This document shows, piece after piece, positions 1 to 7,683 of a stretch of DNA of 8,964 bases. Each line of letters opens with the position of its first letter. Position 1 is the stretch's first letter. Location: contig JAUWCW010000065.1 in assembly GCA_030609125.1 (NCBI GenBank), positions 1-8,964 of the forward strand. The letters are read 5' to 3'. The position numbers and the translations under genes were made by a program. This DNA is from JAUWCW01 sp030609125 [NCBI: Candidatus Rokuibacteriota bacterium] (GTDB lineage: Bacteria; JAUVQV01). The notes beneath the pieces are model-generated. The model was given only the letters and a program-made list of their open reading frames with translations, was not told the DNA's origin and ran no database searches.

Positions 1-123
1 CACGATGTCTATGGTGGGAATGGCCACGGCCGACGCCCCACGCTCTTCCAGCAGACGCATGAACTCACCGGCCTGGTGCTTCGCCCGGGTGACGACAATT
101 GTCTTTCCTTCCAAGGCCCCCAC
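1..123 (-). CDS. hemD: Uroporphyrinogen-III synthase, N-terminal fragment
   Basis: Only the first 41 codons are inside the window; the gene runs off the left edge. The fragment reads VGALEGKTIVVTRAK followed by HQAGEFMRLLEERGA and ends in IPTIDIV. This is the typical opening of HemD: a beta strand with VTRA, a helix containing a LLEERGA-type segment, then the P-T-I-x-I strand. The enzyme inverts ring D and cyclises hydroxymethylbilane to uroporphyrinogen III, the precursor of heme, siroheme and corrinoids. The proposed start is GTG at 123-121, 8 nt after the hemC stop, with a GGAGG at 140-136; TTG at 114-112 is an alternative. The position right after hemC in the same operon supports the call. 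In many relatives HemD is the C-terminal half of a CobA-HemD fusion. Here the HemD-type sequence starts immediately after hemC, so no CobA domain precedes it. What follows HemD cannot be seen. Confidence 0.8.
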   Translation of the reverse strand, partial: MGALEGKTIVVTRAKHQAGEFMRLLEERGASAVAIPTIDIV

Positions 124-131
124 TTTCCGTC

Positions 132-1091
132 TCAGCCTCCCGCGGACCCCTCTTCCGCTTCGTAGACTTCGCGCAGGATCTCCCTGCCGCCCTTTTCGAG
201 GATGAGCCCCGCCAGATCGATGCCGATCTTCTCCGCGTCCTCCTCGGGCCCTTCCATCCGCTCCCGGATGAGACGGGTCCCGTCGACGCTGCCCACGAGG
301 CCGTCCATGCTCACTTTTCCGCCCTCGACGATTGCGAGACCCGCGATCGGGACCTGGCAACCGCCCTCGAGGGTCTTGAGGAAGGCCCGCTCGGCGGTGA
401 CGGCTATGTGCGTCGGGTGGTGGTGGAAAATCCCGATGAGCCGCCGGGTCTCATCGTCGTCCCGGCGTATCTCGATCCCCAGCGATCCCTGGCAGGTGGC
501 GGGGAGGCTGATGCTGACAGGAAGGTACTCCGTGACGCGGTCGGCGAAGCCGAGCCGCCTGACTCCCGCGGCGGCGAGGACCACGGCGTCGAGATGCTCG
601 TCGTGGAGCTTGCGCAGCCGCGTGTCGACGTTGCCCCTGATGGGAAGGATCTCGAAGTCCGGTCGACGGTGAAGAAGCTGGGCCTGCCGCCTCAGGCTGC
701 TGGTCCCGATCTTCGCTCCCTTGGGCAGATCGTCGAGGCTCGCCGCCTCCCGCGCGAAAAGGGCGTCCCGGACGTCTTCCCTCACGTCCGTGGCGGCCAG
801 CTCCAGTTCGGGCGGCAGCTCCGTCGGCACGTCCTTCATGCTGTGAACGGCCAGGTCGGCCCGGCCGTCGAGGAGGGCCTCCTCGATCTCCTTCACGAAA
901 AGACCCTTGCCCCCCACCTTGGCGAGGGGCACGTCGAGGATCTTGTCGCCCTTCGTCTTGAGAACGAGCAGCTTCACCTCGAGCCCCGGGTTGGCCTTTT
1001 CCAGGCCCGCCTTGACGTGATTGGCCTGCCAGAGGGCGAGCATGCTCCCCCGGGTTGCTATCCGTACCTCAGTCTTTCTGTGTGCGCTCAT
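132..1091 (-). CDS. hemC: Hydroxymethylbilane synthase (porphobilinogen deaminase)
   Basis: 319 residues, close to the usual family length. The cytosolic enzyme joins four porphobilinogen molecules into the linear tetrapyrrole hydroxymethylbilane, which HemD then cyclises. Visible hallmarks are the N-terminal RIATRGSMLALWQA (residues 10-23), AVHSMKDVPT (81-90) containing the catalytic aspartate Asp87, the IGTSSLRRQAQL substrate-binding segment (128-139) with its arginine pair, and LPIRGNVDTRL (149-159). LEGGCQVPIA (241-250) holds Cys245, the residue expected to carry the dipyrromethane cofactor. All key residues are present. The usual QGALGIE segment reads QGSLGIE, a mild change. The ATG at 1091 lies inside the end of hemA, giving a 23-nt overlap in a different frame. 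Purine-rich GGAG-type sequence lies upstream within hemA, so coupled translation is likely. The upstream hemA and downstream hemD support the role. Confidence 0.97.
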   Translation of the reverse strand: MSAHRKTEVRIATRGSMLALWQANHVKAGLEKANPGLEVKLLVLKTKGDKILDVPLAKVGGKGLFVKEIEEALLDGRADLAVHSMKDVPTELPPELELAATDVREDVRDALFAREAASLDDLPKGAKIGTSSLRRQAQLLHRRPDFEILPIRGNVDTRLRKLHDEHLDAVVLAAAGVRRLGFADRVTEYLPVSISLPATCQGSLGIEIRRDDDETRRLIGIFHHHPTHIAVTAERAFLKTLEGGCQVPIAGLAIVEGGKVSMDGLVGSVDGTRLIRERMEGPEEDAEKIGIDLAGLILEKGGREILREVYEAEEGSAGG

Positions 1092-2382
1092 TCCCGTTGT
1101 TCTCCGCTCCTTCCTCCGGCGTGTCCGGCAGGTCGAACATCTTGCGCGTCACCTCCAGGTAGAGCCCGGCGTCCTCCGTGTGGGACGCCTCTTTCAGGAC
1201 CGCCTGGGGACGGTGCAGGATCTTGTTGACGATGGCGGTGGTCAGGGCTTTCACCTGCTGTCTGTCCTTGTCCGAGAGATGGGGAAGCCTGCCGAGGGCC
1301 TTTTCGGTCTCGGCGGCGCGGATCCGCTCCATCTTCCCGCGCAGGGCGACGATGGTCGGCACCACCTGGAGGGAGCTCACCCACTTCTGGAAGGTGGCGA
1401 CCTCCTTGCCTACCATGGCTTCGGCCTTTTCGGCCTCCTTCTCGCGCCCCTTGACGTTGTCGGCGACCACTGCCTGCAGATCGTCCACGTTGTAGAGGTA
1501 GGCGTTGTCGATGTCGTTGACGGCGGCGTCGATGTCGCGGGGAACGGCTATGTCGATGAAGAACATCGGCTGGTACTTGCGCCGGCCCATGAGCTTGCGG
1601 ATGTCGTCGGCGTGAATAATGACGTGGGGAGCCCCGGTGGAGGAGATGACGATGTCCGTGATGAGGAGCTGGTCGAGAAGGTCCTCGTACTTGATGGCGG
1701 ACCCTCCGAACTGCTGCGCCAGGGCGACGGCCTTTTCGAAGGTGCGGTTGGCGACGAAGACCTCCTTGATCCCGCTGCTGACGAGATGCTTCAGGGCCAG
1801 CTCCCCCATCTCGCCGGCGCCGATGATCATGGCCGTCCTCCCTTCCGTCTCACCGAAGATCTTCTTCGCCAGCTCGACGGCGGCGTAGCTCACGGAGACG
1901 GCGCTGCGGGCGATCCCCGTGTCGGTCCGCACGCTCTTGGCGACGGAGAAAGTCTTCTTCAGGAGCCGGTTGAGGATCAGGCCCAGGGTCCCCGCGTCCC
2001 GGGCGTACTCGAAGGCGTCCTTGACCTGCCCCAGGATCTGGGGCTCGCCGAGAACGAGAGAGTCCAGGCCGGAGGCCACCCGGTAAAGGTGGCGCACCGC
2101 CTCGCCGCCGATGTGCAGGTAAAGGTGCGGATCGAGCTCTCCCCGGTCGACGCCGTGGTGCTCGGCGAGAAACTCTTTCAGGACCTCCACCGCCCCCTTG
2201 TCCTCGGCGGCAAGGACGATCTCCACCCGGTTGCAGGTGGAGACGATCAGGTTCTCCTTGATCCCGTCGAGGGAGTTGACGGCCCGGAGGGGACCCGCGA
2301 TCTCGTTTTCGGGGAAGGCCACCTTTTCACGGATGTGAAGAGGGGCGCTCTTGTGGTTCAGGCCCAGAACGAGAATTTCCAT
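1069..2382 (-). CDS. hemA: Glutamyl-tRNA reductase
   Basis: 437 residues. This NADPH-dependent enzyme reduces glutamyl-tRNA(Glu) to glutamate-1-semialdehyde, the first committed step of the C5 route to 5-aminolevulinate. The catalytic domain opens with MEILVLGLNHKSAPLHIREK, and the nucleophile is Cys50 in IVSTCNRVEI. His98 in EAVRHLYRVASGLDSLVLGE matches the conserved catalytic histidine. GEPQILGQVKDAF (112-124) is the family signature. A Rossmann NADPH-binding motif, IIGAGEMGE, lies at about 186-194. The C-terminal part forms the helical dimerisation domain. The start codon is only 2 nt after the ccsB stop, and the bases in front (the ccsB codons for His-Ser-Tyr-Asn) contain no Shine-Dalgarno sequence. 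Translation probably depends on ribosomes terminating at ccsB. Glu-tRNA reductase indicates the C5 pathway rather than an ALA synthase pathway. Confidence 0.98.
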   Translation of the reverse strand: MEILVLGLNHKSAPLHIREKVAFPENEIAGPLRAVNSLDGIKENLIVSTCNRVEIVLAAEDKGAVEVLKEFLAEHHGVDRGELDPHLYLHIGGEAVRHLYRVASGLDSLVLGEPQILGQVKDAFEYARDAGTLGLILNRLLKKTFSVAKSVRTDTGIARSAVSVSYAAVELAKKIFGETEGRTAMIIGAGEMGELALKHLVSSGIKEVFVANRTFEKAVALAQQFGGSAIKYEDLLDQLLITDIVISSTGAPHVIIHADDIRKLMGRRKYQPMFFIDIAVPRDIDAAVNDIDNAYLYNVDDLQAVVADNVKGREKEAEKAEAMVGKEVATFQKWVSSLQVVPTIVALRGKMERIRAAETEKALGRLPHLSDKDRQQVKALTTAIVNKILHRPQAVLKEASHTEDAGLYLEVTRKMFDLPDTPEEGAENNGNERTQKD

Positions 2383-2384
2383 GA

Positions 2385-3200
2385 TCAGTTGTAGGAGTGC
2401 AGACCCCCGAGGATCAGGTTGACGCCGAGGAAGGTGAAGAGAATGGCGCCGAACCCGACGATGGACAACCAGGCCGCCTTTCTCCCCCTCCAGCCGATGG
2501 TCAGCCTGGCGTGAAGGAGGGCGGCATAAATGAACCAGGTTATGAGCGACCAGGTCTCCTTAGGGTCCCAGCTCCAGTAGGACCCCCAGGCGCTGGCGCC
2601 CCAGATGGCTCCGGTGATGATGCCGAAGGTCATGAGGGGAAAACCGATCGTCAGGCTCCGGTATTGGAGACGGTCGAGAACGTCCAGAGAGGGGAGACGG
2701 TGGAAGAGAGAGCCCAGGTGCCTGTTCTTGAGCTGCCGCTCCTGGACGAGATAGAGAACGCTGCCGGCAAAGGCGACGACGAAGAAGGCGTTGCCGAGAA
2801 AGGCCAGCGTCGTGTGAATGCCAAGCCAGTTGCTTTGCAGGGCCGGGATGAGAGGGGCGATGGTGGTGTCGAGGGTGAGGGAGATCGTCATCAGCACTAT
2901 GGCGATGGGAAGCACGAGGGCGCCGAGGACCTTGATCCGGAAGCGGTACTGAAGGATGAAGTAGGCGCAGACGATCGACCAGGCGAAGAAATTGAGGGCC
3001 TCGAAGAGGTTGGAGATCGGGTGGTGGCCCGCCTTCACACCCCTGACGACGAGGAAGAGCGACTGCACGACGAAACCGATGCCCGTCAGCCAGGATCCCG
3101 CCCGGGAGAGGAACTCCTTCTGGTGGCCGAGGTAGAGGAGAAATCCCACCGTGGCGAAAGCGTACATGAGGAGCGAGATCTTGTGCAGGATGATATCCAT
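2385..3200 (-). CDS. ccsB: System II cytochrome c biogenesis protein, CcsB (ResC/CcsA type)
   Basis: 271-residue multi-pass inner-membrane protein, with start chosen at ATG 3200-3198 (MDIILHKISLLMYAFATVGF). An in-frame ATG at 3251 would add 17 hydrophilic residues, lacks a ribosome binding site and does not look like the family N-terminus. The protein is expected to move or hold heme for attachment to apocytochromes c on the outer face of the inner membrane. Visible marks are GHHPISNLFEALNFFAW (58-74), His129 in WLGIHTT, the tryptophan-rich heme-handling motif WGSYWSWDPKETWSLI (205-220), and the terminal GLHSYN with His268. Hydrophobic segments occur at about 8-24, 39-53, 70-84, 91-110, 128-152, 185-202, 218-232 and 243-262. 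It is the first gene of an operon with hemA, hemC and hemD. Homologues beside hemA are sometimes named HemX. The partner CcsA/ResB-type subunit is not in this window. Naming of the two System II subunits is inconsistent between databases. Confidence 0.92.
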   Translation of the reverse strand: MDIILHKISLLMYAFATVGFLLYLGHQKEFLSRAGSWLTGIGFVVQSLFLVVRGVKAGHHPISNLFEALNFFAWSIVCAYFILQYRFRIKVLGALVLPIAIVLMTISLTLDTTIAPLIPALQSNWLGIHTTLAFLGNAFFVVAFAGSVLYLVQERQLKNRHLGSLFHRLPSLDVLDRLQYRSLTIGFPLMTFGIITGAIWGASAWGSYWSWDPKETWSLITWFIYAALLHARLTIGWRGRKAAWLSIVGFGAILFTFLGVNLILGGLHSYN

Positions 3201-3298
3201 TATTCTAACCTGGCCTTTCGTGCCATCCGGGCCGATTTCCACCCTGTGCATACGACGGAACGGCCGAATGGTTATGGGGGAGGAAACGGCAACGCCGT

Positions 3299-3327
3299 AT
3301 TATCCGTCGGCACAGAGGGAAAGTCAA
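3299..3327 (-). promoter_or_regulatory. Predicted sigma70-type promoter for the ccsB-hemA-hemC-hemD operon
   Basis: On the minus strand TTGACT (3327-3322) and GATAAT (3304-3299) are separated by 17 nt, each matching the sigma70 consensus at five of six positions. Transcription would begin near 3292, leaving a leader of about 92 nt before the ccsB ATG. A short inverted repeat ACGGC-AAC-GCCGT (3286-3298) lies at the predicted start of the transcript. No recognised riboswitch or regulator site was seen in the leader. This is prediction from sequence only. Confidence 0.6.
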
Positions 3328-3382
3328 ACAACAATCGGACTTTGCGCGTTCCCGAGCCGCGTCGGGCGCAAATACTGGCTTC

Positions 3383-3411
3383 TTGTTTGAAAAGACAGGA
3401 TACGCTACAAT
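3383..3411 (+). promoter_or_regulatory. Predicted sigma70-type promoter for the CDP-alcohol phosphatidyltransferase gene
   Basis: TTGTTT (3383-3388), a weak -35, and TACAAT (3406-3411), a good -10 at five of six positions, are 17 nt apart. Transcription would start near 3418, about 22 nt before the chosen ATG at 3440. The promoter faces away from the ccsB promoter, with about 55 bp between the two -35 elements, so the two units share one divergent control region. Confidence 0.45.
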
Positions 3412-3439
3412 CACGATCAACGAAGGGGGTTCAGAGCAC

Positions 3440-4009
3440 ATGCTCAGTCGCAAGTACAAGAGTTCCTTCGGCAACCTTATCCGACCGCTGAGTATCCGGC
3501 TTCACAACCGTGGCGTCACGGCGACCCATGTCACTGCTACGGGGCTTCTTTTCAGCGTGGTCGCGGCCTTCGCCTACTGGAAGGGAAGCTTTCCGGCGGG
3601 AGGGGTTTTCCTGCTCCTGGCGGGGATGAGCGACGCCATCGACGGCACGGTTGCCCGCGCTTCCGGAGAGGTCACACCCTTTGGAGCCTTCATCGACTCC
3701 GTGGCCGACCGCTATTCGGAGTTGTTCACCTTCACCGGGCTCGCCCTCTACTACGCCTCTTCCCCCGAGTTGCTCCTCGTCCTTCTCGCCCTTGCGGGCT
3801 CGATGATGGTGAGCTACACCCGGGCCAAGGCCGAGAGCGTCATCGGCCGCTGCGACGTGGGCCTCATGGAGCGCCCGGAACGGCTGATTCTCCTGGTAAC
3901 GGCATCCTTCTTCGGCTTCATGGTGCCGGCCCTCTGGCTGCTGGCGATTCTCACCAACATGACGGCCCTGCACCGCGTCTACTACACCTGGAAGAGCGTC
4001 AGCAAATAA
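3440..4009 (+). CDS. CDP-alcohol phosphatidyltransferase
   Basis: 189-residue inner-membrane enzyme, the only plus-strand gene. The family transfers a phosphatidyl group from CDP-diacylglycerol to an alcohol headgroup, releasing CMP. The complete family motif is present with exact spacing: Asp65-x2-Asp68-Gly69-x2-Ala72-Arg73-x8-Gly82-x3-Asp86-x3-Asp90. The four aspartates coordinate the divalent metals and catalysis. Hydrophobic segments at about 32-46, 52-64, 94-105, 110-125, 149-160 and 161-172 fit the six-helix fold. The segment SYTRAKAESVIGRCDVGLMERPERL (125-149) resembles the region after the motif in inositol-phosphate-type synthases (phosphatidyl- or archaetidylinositol phosphate synthase), so the acceptor could be an inositol phosphate. 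Phosphatidylglycerophosphate synthase is less likely by style, but the substrate is not proven. The ATG at 3440 was chosen because AAGGGGG (3423-3429) lies 10 nt upstream. An upstream in-frame TTG at 3383 overlaps the predicted -35 element. The gene ends 4 bp from the convergent dnaK stop. Confidence 0.9.
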   Translation: MLSRKYKSSFGNLIRPLSIRLHNRGVTATHVTATGLLFSVVAAFAYWKGSFPAGGVFLLLAGMSDAIDGTVARASGEVTPFGAFIDSVADRYSELFTFTGLALYYASSPELLLVLLALAGSMMVSYTRAKAESVIGRCDVGLMERPERLILLVTASFFGFMVPALWLLAILTNMTALHRVYYTWKSVSK

Positions 4010-4013
4010 GATC

Positions 4014-5912
<1,899 letters not shown>

Positions 5913-5969
5913 ACCTGTACTCCTTCCAGGGCAGTATTGACGCGAAAAGTTCTACTTGCTTACATCATT

Positions 5970-5998
5970 AATATAATACCTTAGCCTATCATTGTCAA
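5970..5998 (-). promoter_or_regulatory. Predicted sigma70-type promoter for dnaK
   Basis: On the minus strand a perfect TTGACA (5998-5993) is followed after 17 nt by TATATT (5975-5970), five of six matches to the -10 consensus. Transcription should start near 5963, giving a leader of about 50 nt that ends in the AAGGAG ribosome binding site. The surrounding 100 bp are strikingly AT-rich compared with the rest of the window. No CIRCE inverted repeat (TTAGCACTC/GAGTGCTAA) and no convincing sigma32 promoter were found, so the promoter looks like a strong housekeeping one. Any heat control would have to come from another factor. Confidence 0.75.
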
Positions 5999-6015
5999 GA
6001 TTTATATGCACAAAC

Positions 6016-6029
6016 ATATCACATGATAT
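6016..6029. repeat. Palindrome upstream of the dnaK promoter (ATATCA-CA-TGATAT)
   Basis: A perfect inverted repeat with 6-bp arms and a 2-bp centre. It is centred about 60 bp upstream of the predicted dnaK transcription start, a position typical for activator sites and compatible with regulator binding. No known regulator is assigned. Chance occurrence in AT-rich DNA is possible. Confidence 0.4.
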
Positions 6030-6035
6030 CTGCCT

Positions 6036-6052
6036 GTTTTTACAGTAAAAAC
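6036..6052. repeat. 17-bp perfect palindrome GTTTTTAC-A-GTAAAAAC
   Basis: 8-bp arms around a single central base. An overlapping shorter inverted repeat, CTGT-TTTT-ACAG, lies at 6034-6045. The minus-strand half nearest htrA supplies the T-run of the htrA terminator, so part of the symmetry has a structural explanation. The opposite arm does not, and it may belong to a regulator site centred about 81 bp upstream of the predicted dnaK start. Confidence 0.4.
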
Positions 6053-6077
6053 GGGGCCAGCCCAAAGGCTGGCCCCG
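6047..6077 (-). terminator. Intrinsic terminator after htrA
   Basis: GGGGCCAGCC (6053-6062) and GGCTGGCCCC (6067-6076) form a perfect 10-bp stem, extended to 11 bp by the C-G pair at 6052/6077, closed by a 4-nt loop. On the minus strand the stem is followed at once by G and five T residues (6051-6047). It begins 33 nt after the htrA stop. There is no T-run on the plus-strand side, so it acts in the htrA direction only and insulates dnaK from the stress operon. Confidence 0.9.
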
Positions 6078-6110
6078 CAGAGATTCGCCGAATCATCCTT
6101 TTCCGACCGG

Positions 6111-7613
6111 TCAGTCCTGTTCCTTTTCGGGTTTGACAACGACGAAGATGTTGCCCTGGTTCCGCTTCACGAGAAAGAGCAGTTTCTCGTCACGCGGCGA
6201 TTTCTTCAGGACGGACCCCAGGTCCTCTATCTTCTCCACTTCCTGCCTGTTCACCTCGGTGATGATGTCTCCGCGGCGTATACCGGCCCTGTCCGCCGGG
6301 CTGCCGGGATCCACCTGCGTGACGAGTACACCCTTCGCCTTGTCGAGCCTCATTCGCTCCGCCAGCTCGGGCGTGAGGTCCTGGACCGTGATGCCGAGGT
6401 TGAAGGGCTGAATCGGGTCGGAATCATCCCTGCCTATCTGCTCCTCGTCGTCTGCGCGCTTTGCCAGCTTGACGTCAATGGACACCTTCCTGCCGTCTCG
6501 AACGACCTCCAACCTCACCGTGCTTCCGACGACCGCGTTGCCTACGCGGGAAACAAGATCCCGGTCGGACTTGACGGTGGCGCCGTCGAATTCGACAACG
6601 ACGTCGCCCACCTTGATGCCCGCCTCGTCGGCGGGATCTCCCTTGAAAACGCCGGCTATCAGCGCGCCCTTGGCCTCGTCGAGTCCGAGAGATTCCGCCA
6701 GCTCAGGCGTGATGGTCTGTATCTGCACGCCCAGCCACCCCCTGGTGACCGAACCTTTCTCCTTGAGCTGGTCCATGATGTTTCTTGCCAGGTTGACGGG
6801 AATCGCAAAGCCGATGCCCTGGCCGATGATGGCGCTGTTGATGCCGATCACTTCGCCCTTCATGTTGATGAGAGGGCCGCCGCTGTTGCCGGGGTTGATC
6901 GAGGCGTCGGTCTGGATGAAGTCGTCGTAAGGGCCGGCGCCGATGGTTCTGCCCTTGGCGCTCACCACCCCCACCGTCACCGTGTGCTTCAGGCCGAAGG
7001 GGTTGCCGATGGCCATCACCCACTCGCCGACCTCCAGCGCGTCGCTGTCTCCGAGGGCCGCCACGGGGAGGTGGTTCTCCGCATCGATCTTGATCAGGGC
7101 GATATCGGTCTTGGGGTCGGTCCCCTTGACCTCGGCATCGTAGCTGCGGCCGTCGGAGAGCGTCACCTTTATGTCGTCGGCCTTGGCGACGACGTGGTTG
7201 TTGGTGAGAATATAGCCTTCCTTGTCGACGATGAATCCGGAGCCGAGGCTCTGCTGCTTCAGGCCCCTCTCGGGCATCTCACCGAAGAAGCGTTCCCAGA
7301 AGTCGTCCTGCCCGAAGAAGTCGTCGAAAGGCGAAGGCTGCCGGCGGCGGCGGCTGGTTGGCGGGCGCTGCTTGATGAACTGGGTGGTGGAGATGTTGAC
7401 CACCGAGGGGGTGTCGCGCTTCGCGATCTCGACAAAAAGGTTCGAACCCGGTCCGGCGGCCGCCGCCGTCTCCGCGGCCTTTCCCTTCTCCGCGTCCAGG
7501 GCCGCGGTGGGGCTGGTCCAGTCGAGCTTGGAAGCTATGAGCATCCCTGCGAGGATGGAGGCGACCGCCACCCCTCCCAAGGTGAAATAATTCCTCCTGC
7601 CTGCATTATTCAT
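6111..7613 (-). CDS. htrA: HtrA/DegP family periplasmic serine protease with two PDZ domains
   Basis: 500 residues from ATG 7613. An in-frame ATG at 7631 is preceded by a C6-T7 run with no ribosome binding site, whereas AAGGAG (7628-7623) stands 9 nt before 7613. The protein degrades or refolds misfolded envelope proteins. An N-terminal hydrophobic segment (about 11-28) is a signal peptide or membrane anchor. A flexible region with an Arg-rich and Phe/Asp-rich stretch (about 82-112) matches the LA loop. The trypsin-like domain carries the full triad His140 (TNNHVV), Asp170 (KTDIAL) and Ser244 (GNSGGPL), with QTDASINPGNSGG intact. PDZ1 spans about 293-385 and PDZ2 about 405-497, and both have GDPADEAGI/GSPADRAGI carboxylate-loop regions. 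The architecture is DegP/DegQ/MucD rather than DegS, which has one PDZ. It lies downstream of rseA and rseB homologues as mucD does in the algU cluster, and ends with a strong terminator. Confidence 0.95.
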   Translation of the reverse strand: MNNAGRRNYFTLGGVAVASILAGMLIASKLDWTSPTAALDAEKGKAAETAAAAGPGSNLFVEIAKRDTPSVVNISTTQFIKQRPPTSRRRRQPSPFDDFFGQDDFWERFFGEMPERGLKQQSLGSGFIVDKEGYILTNNHVVAKADDIKVTLSDGRSYDAEVKGTDPKTDIALIKIDAENHLPVAALGDSDALEVGEWVMAIGNPFGLKHTVTVGVVSAKGRTIGAGPYDDFIQTDASINPGNSGGPLINMKGEVIGINSAIIGQGIGFAIPVNLARNIMDQLKEKGSVTRGWLGVQIQTITPELAESLGLDEAKGALIAGVFKGDPADEAGIKVGDVVVEFDGATVKSDRDLVSRVGNAVVGSTVRLEVVRDGRKVSIDVKLAKRADDEEQIGRDDSDPIQPFNLGITVQDLTPELAERMRLDKAKGVLVTQVDPGSPADRAGIRRGDIITEVNRQEVEKIEDLGSVLKKSPRDEKLLFLVKRNQGNIFVVVKPEKEQD

Positions 7614-7653
7614 GGTTCTCTTCTCCTTCATAAAAAAAGGGGGGCTTGTTCCT

Positions 7654-7683
7654 GGAGGGTGCTGTCAGGGACGGGGACCCTCC
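7654..7683 (-). repeat. Weak hairpin at the rseB-htrA junction followed by C6-T7
   Basis: GGAGGGT (7654-7660) and ACCCTCC (7677-7683) can form a 7-bp stem with a 16-nt loop over the rseB stop. On the minus strand a run of six C and seven T residues follows about 14 nt later, ending at the discarded ATG 7631. The stem is not adjacent to the T-run, so a standard terminator is unlikely. It could lower read-through or protect the mRNA segment. No promoter was recognised in this 51-nt gap. Confidence 0.25.

Noticed and set aside
99-2394. Long plus-strand open frames (99-1229 and 1021-2394) opposite hemC and hemA
   Set aside because: They are antisense to genes with unmistakable catalytic motifs, have low-complexity composition without recognisable domains, and arise from the codon bias of GC-rich DNA.
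3252-3280. Upstream ATG at 3251 as the ccsB start
   Set aside because: It adds a hydrophilic 17-residue stretch not expected for this family and has no ribosome binding site; the ATG at 3200 gives a typical N-terminus.
3205-3474. 89-codon minus-strand frame across the divergent control region
   Set aside because: No ribosome binding site or family resemblance. It covers both predicted promoters and overlaps the start of the phosphatidyltransferase gene.
5913-5950. sigmaE-like AGAACTT near the dnaK start
   Set aside because: A TCAA follows after only about 6 nt rather than about 16, so the geometry is wrong.
5949-5977. Plus-strand TATAAT at 5972-5977 as a promoter
   Set aside because: No -35-like hexamer lies 16-18 nt upstream, and the plus strand downstream has no gene; it is a by-product of the AT-rich dnaK promoter.
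6082-6094. Inverted repeat GATTCG-C-CGAATC after htrA
   Set aside because: Short arms with a single-base centre cannot form a stable RNA hairpin, and it sits in the htrA 3' untranslated part; probably chance, though it could be checked by conservation.
7614-7664. sigmaE-like promoter upstream of htrA (GGAAC on the minus strand)
   Set aside because: The GGAAC resembles a sigmaE -35 element, but no matching -10 lies at the usual distance, and the C6-T7 tract occupies the spacer.
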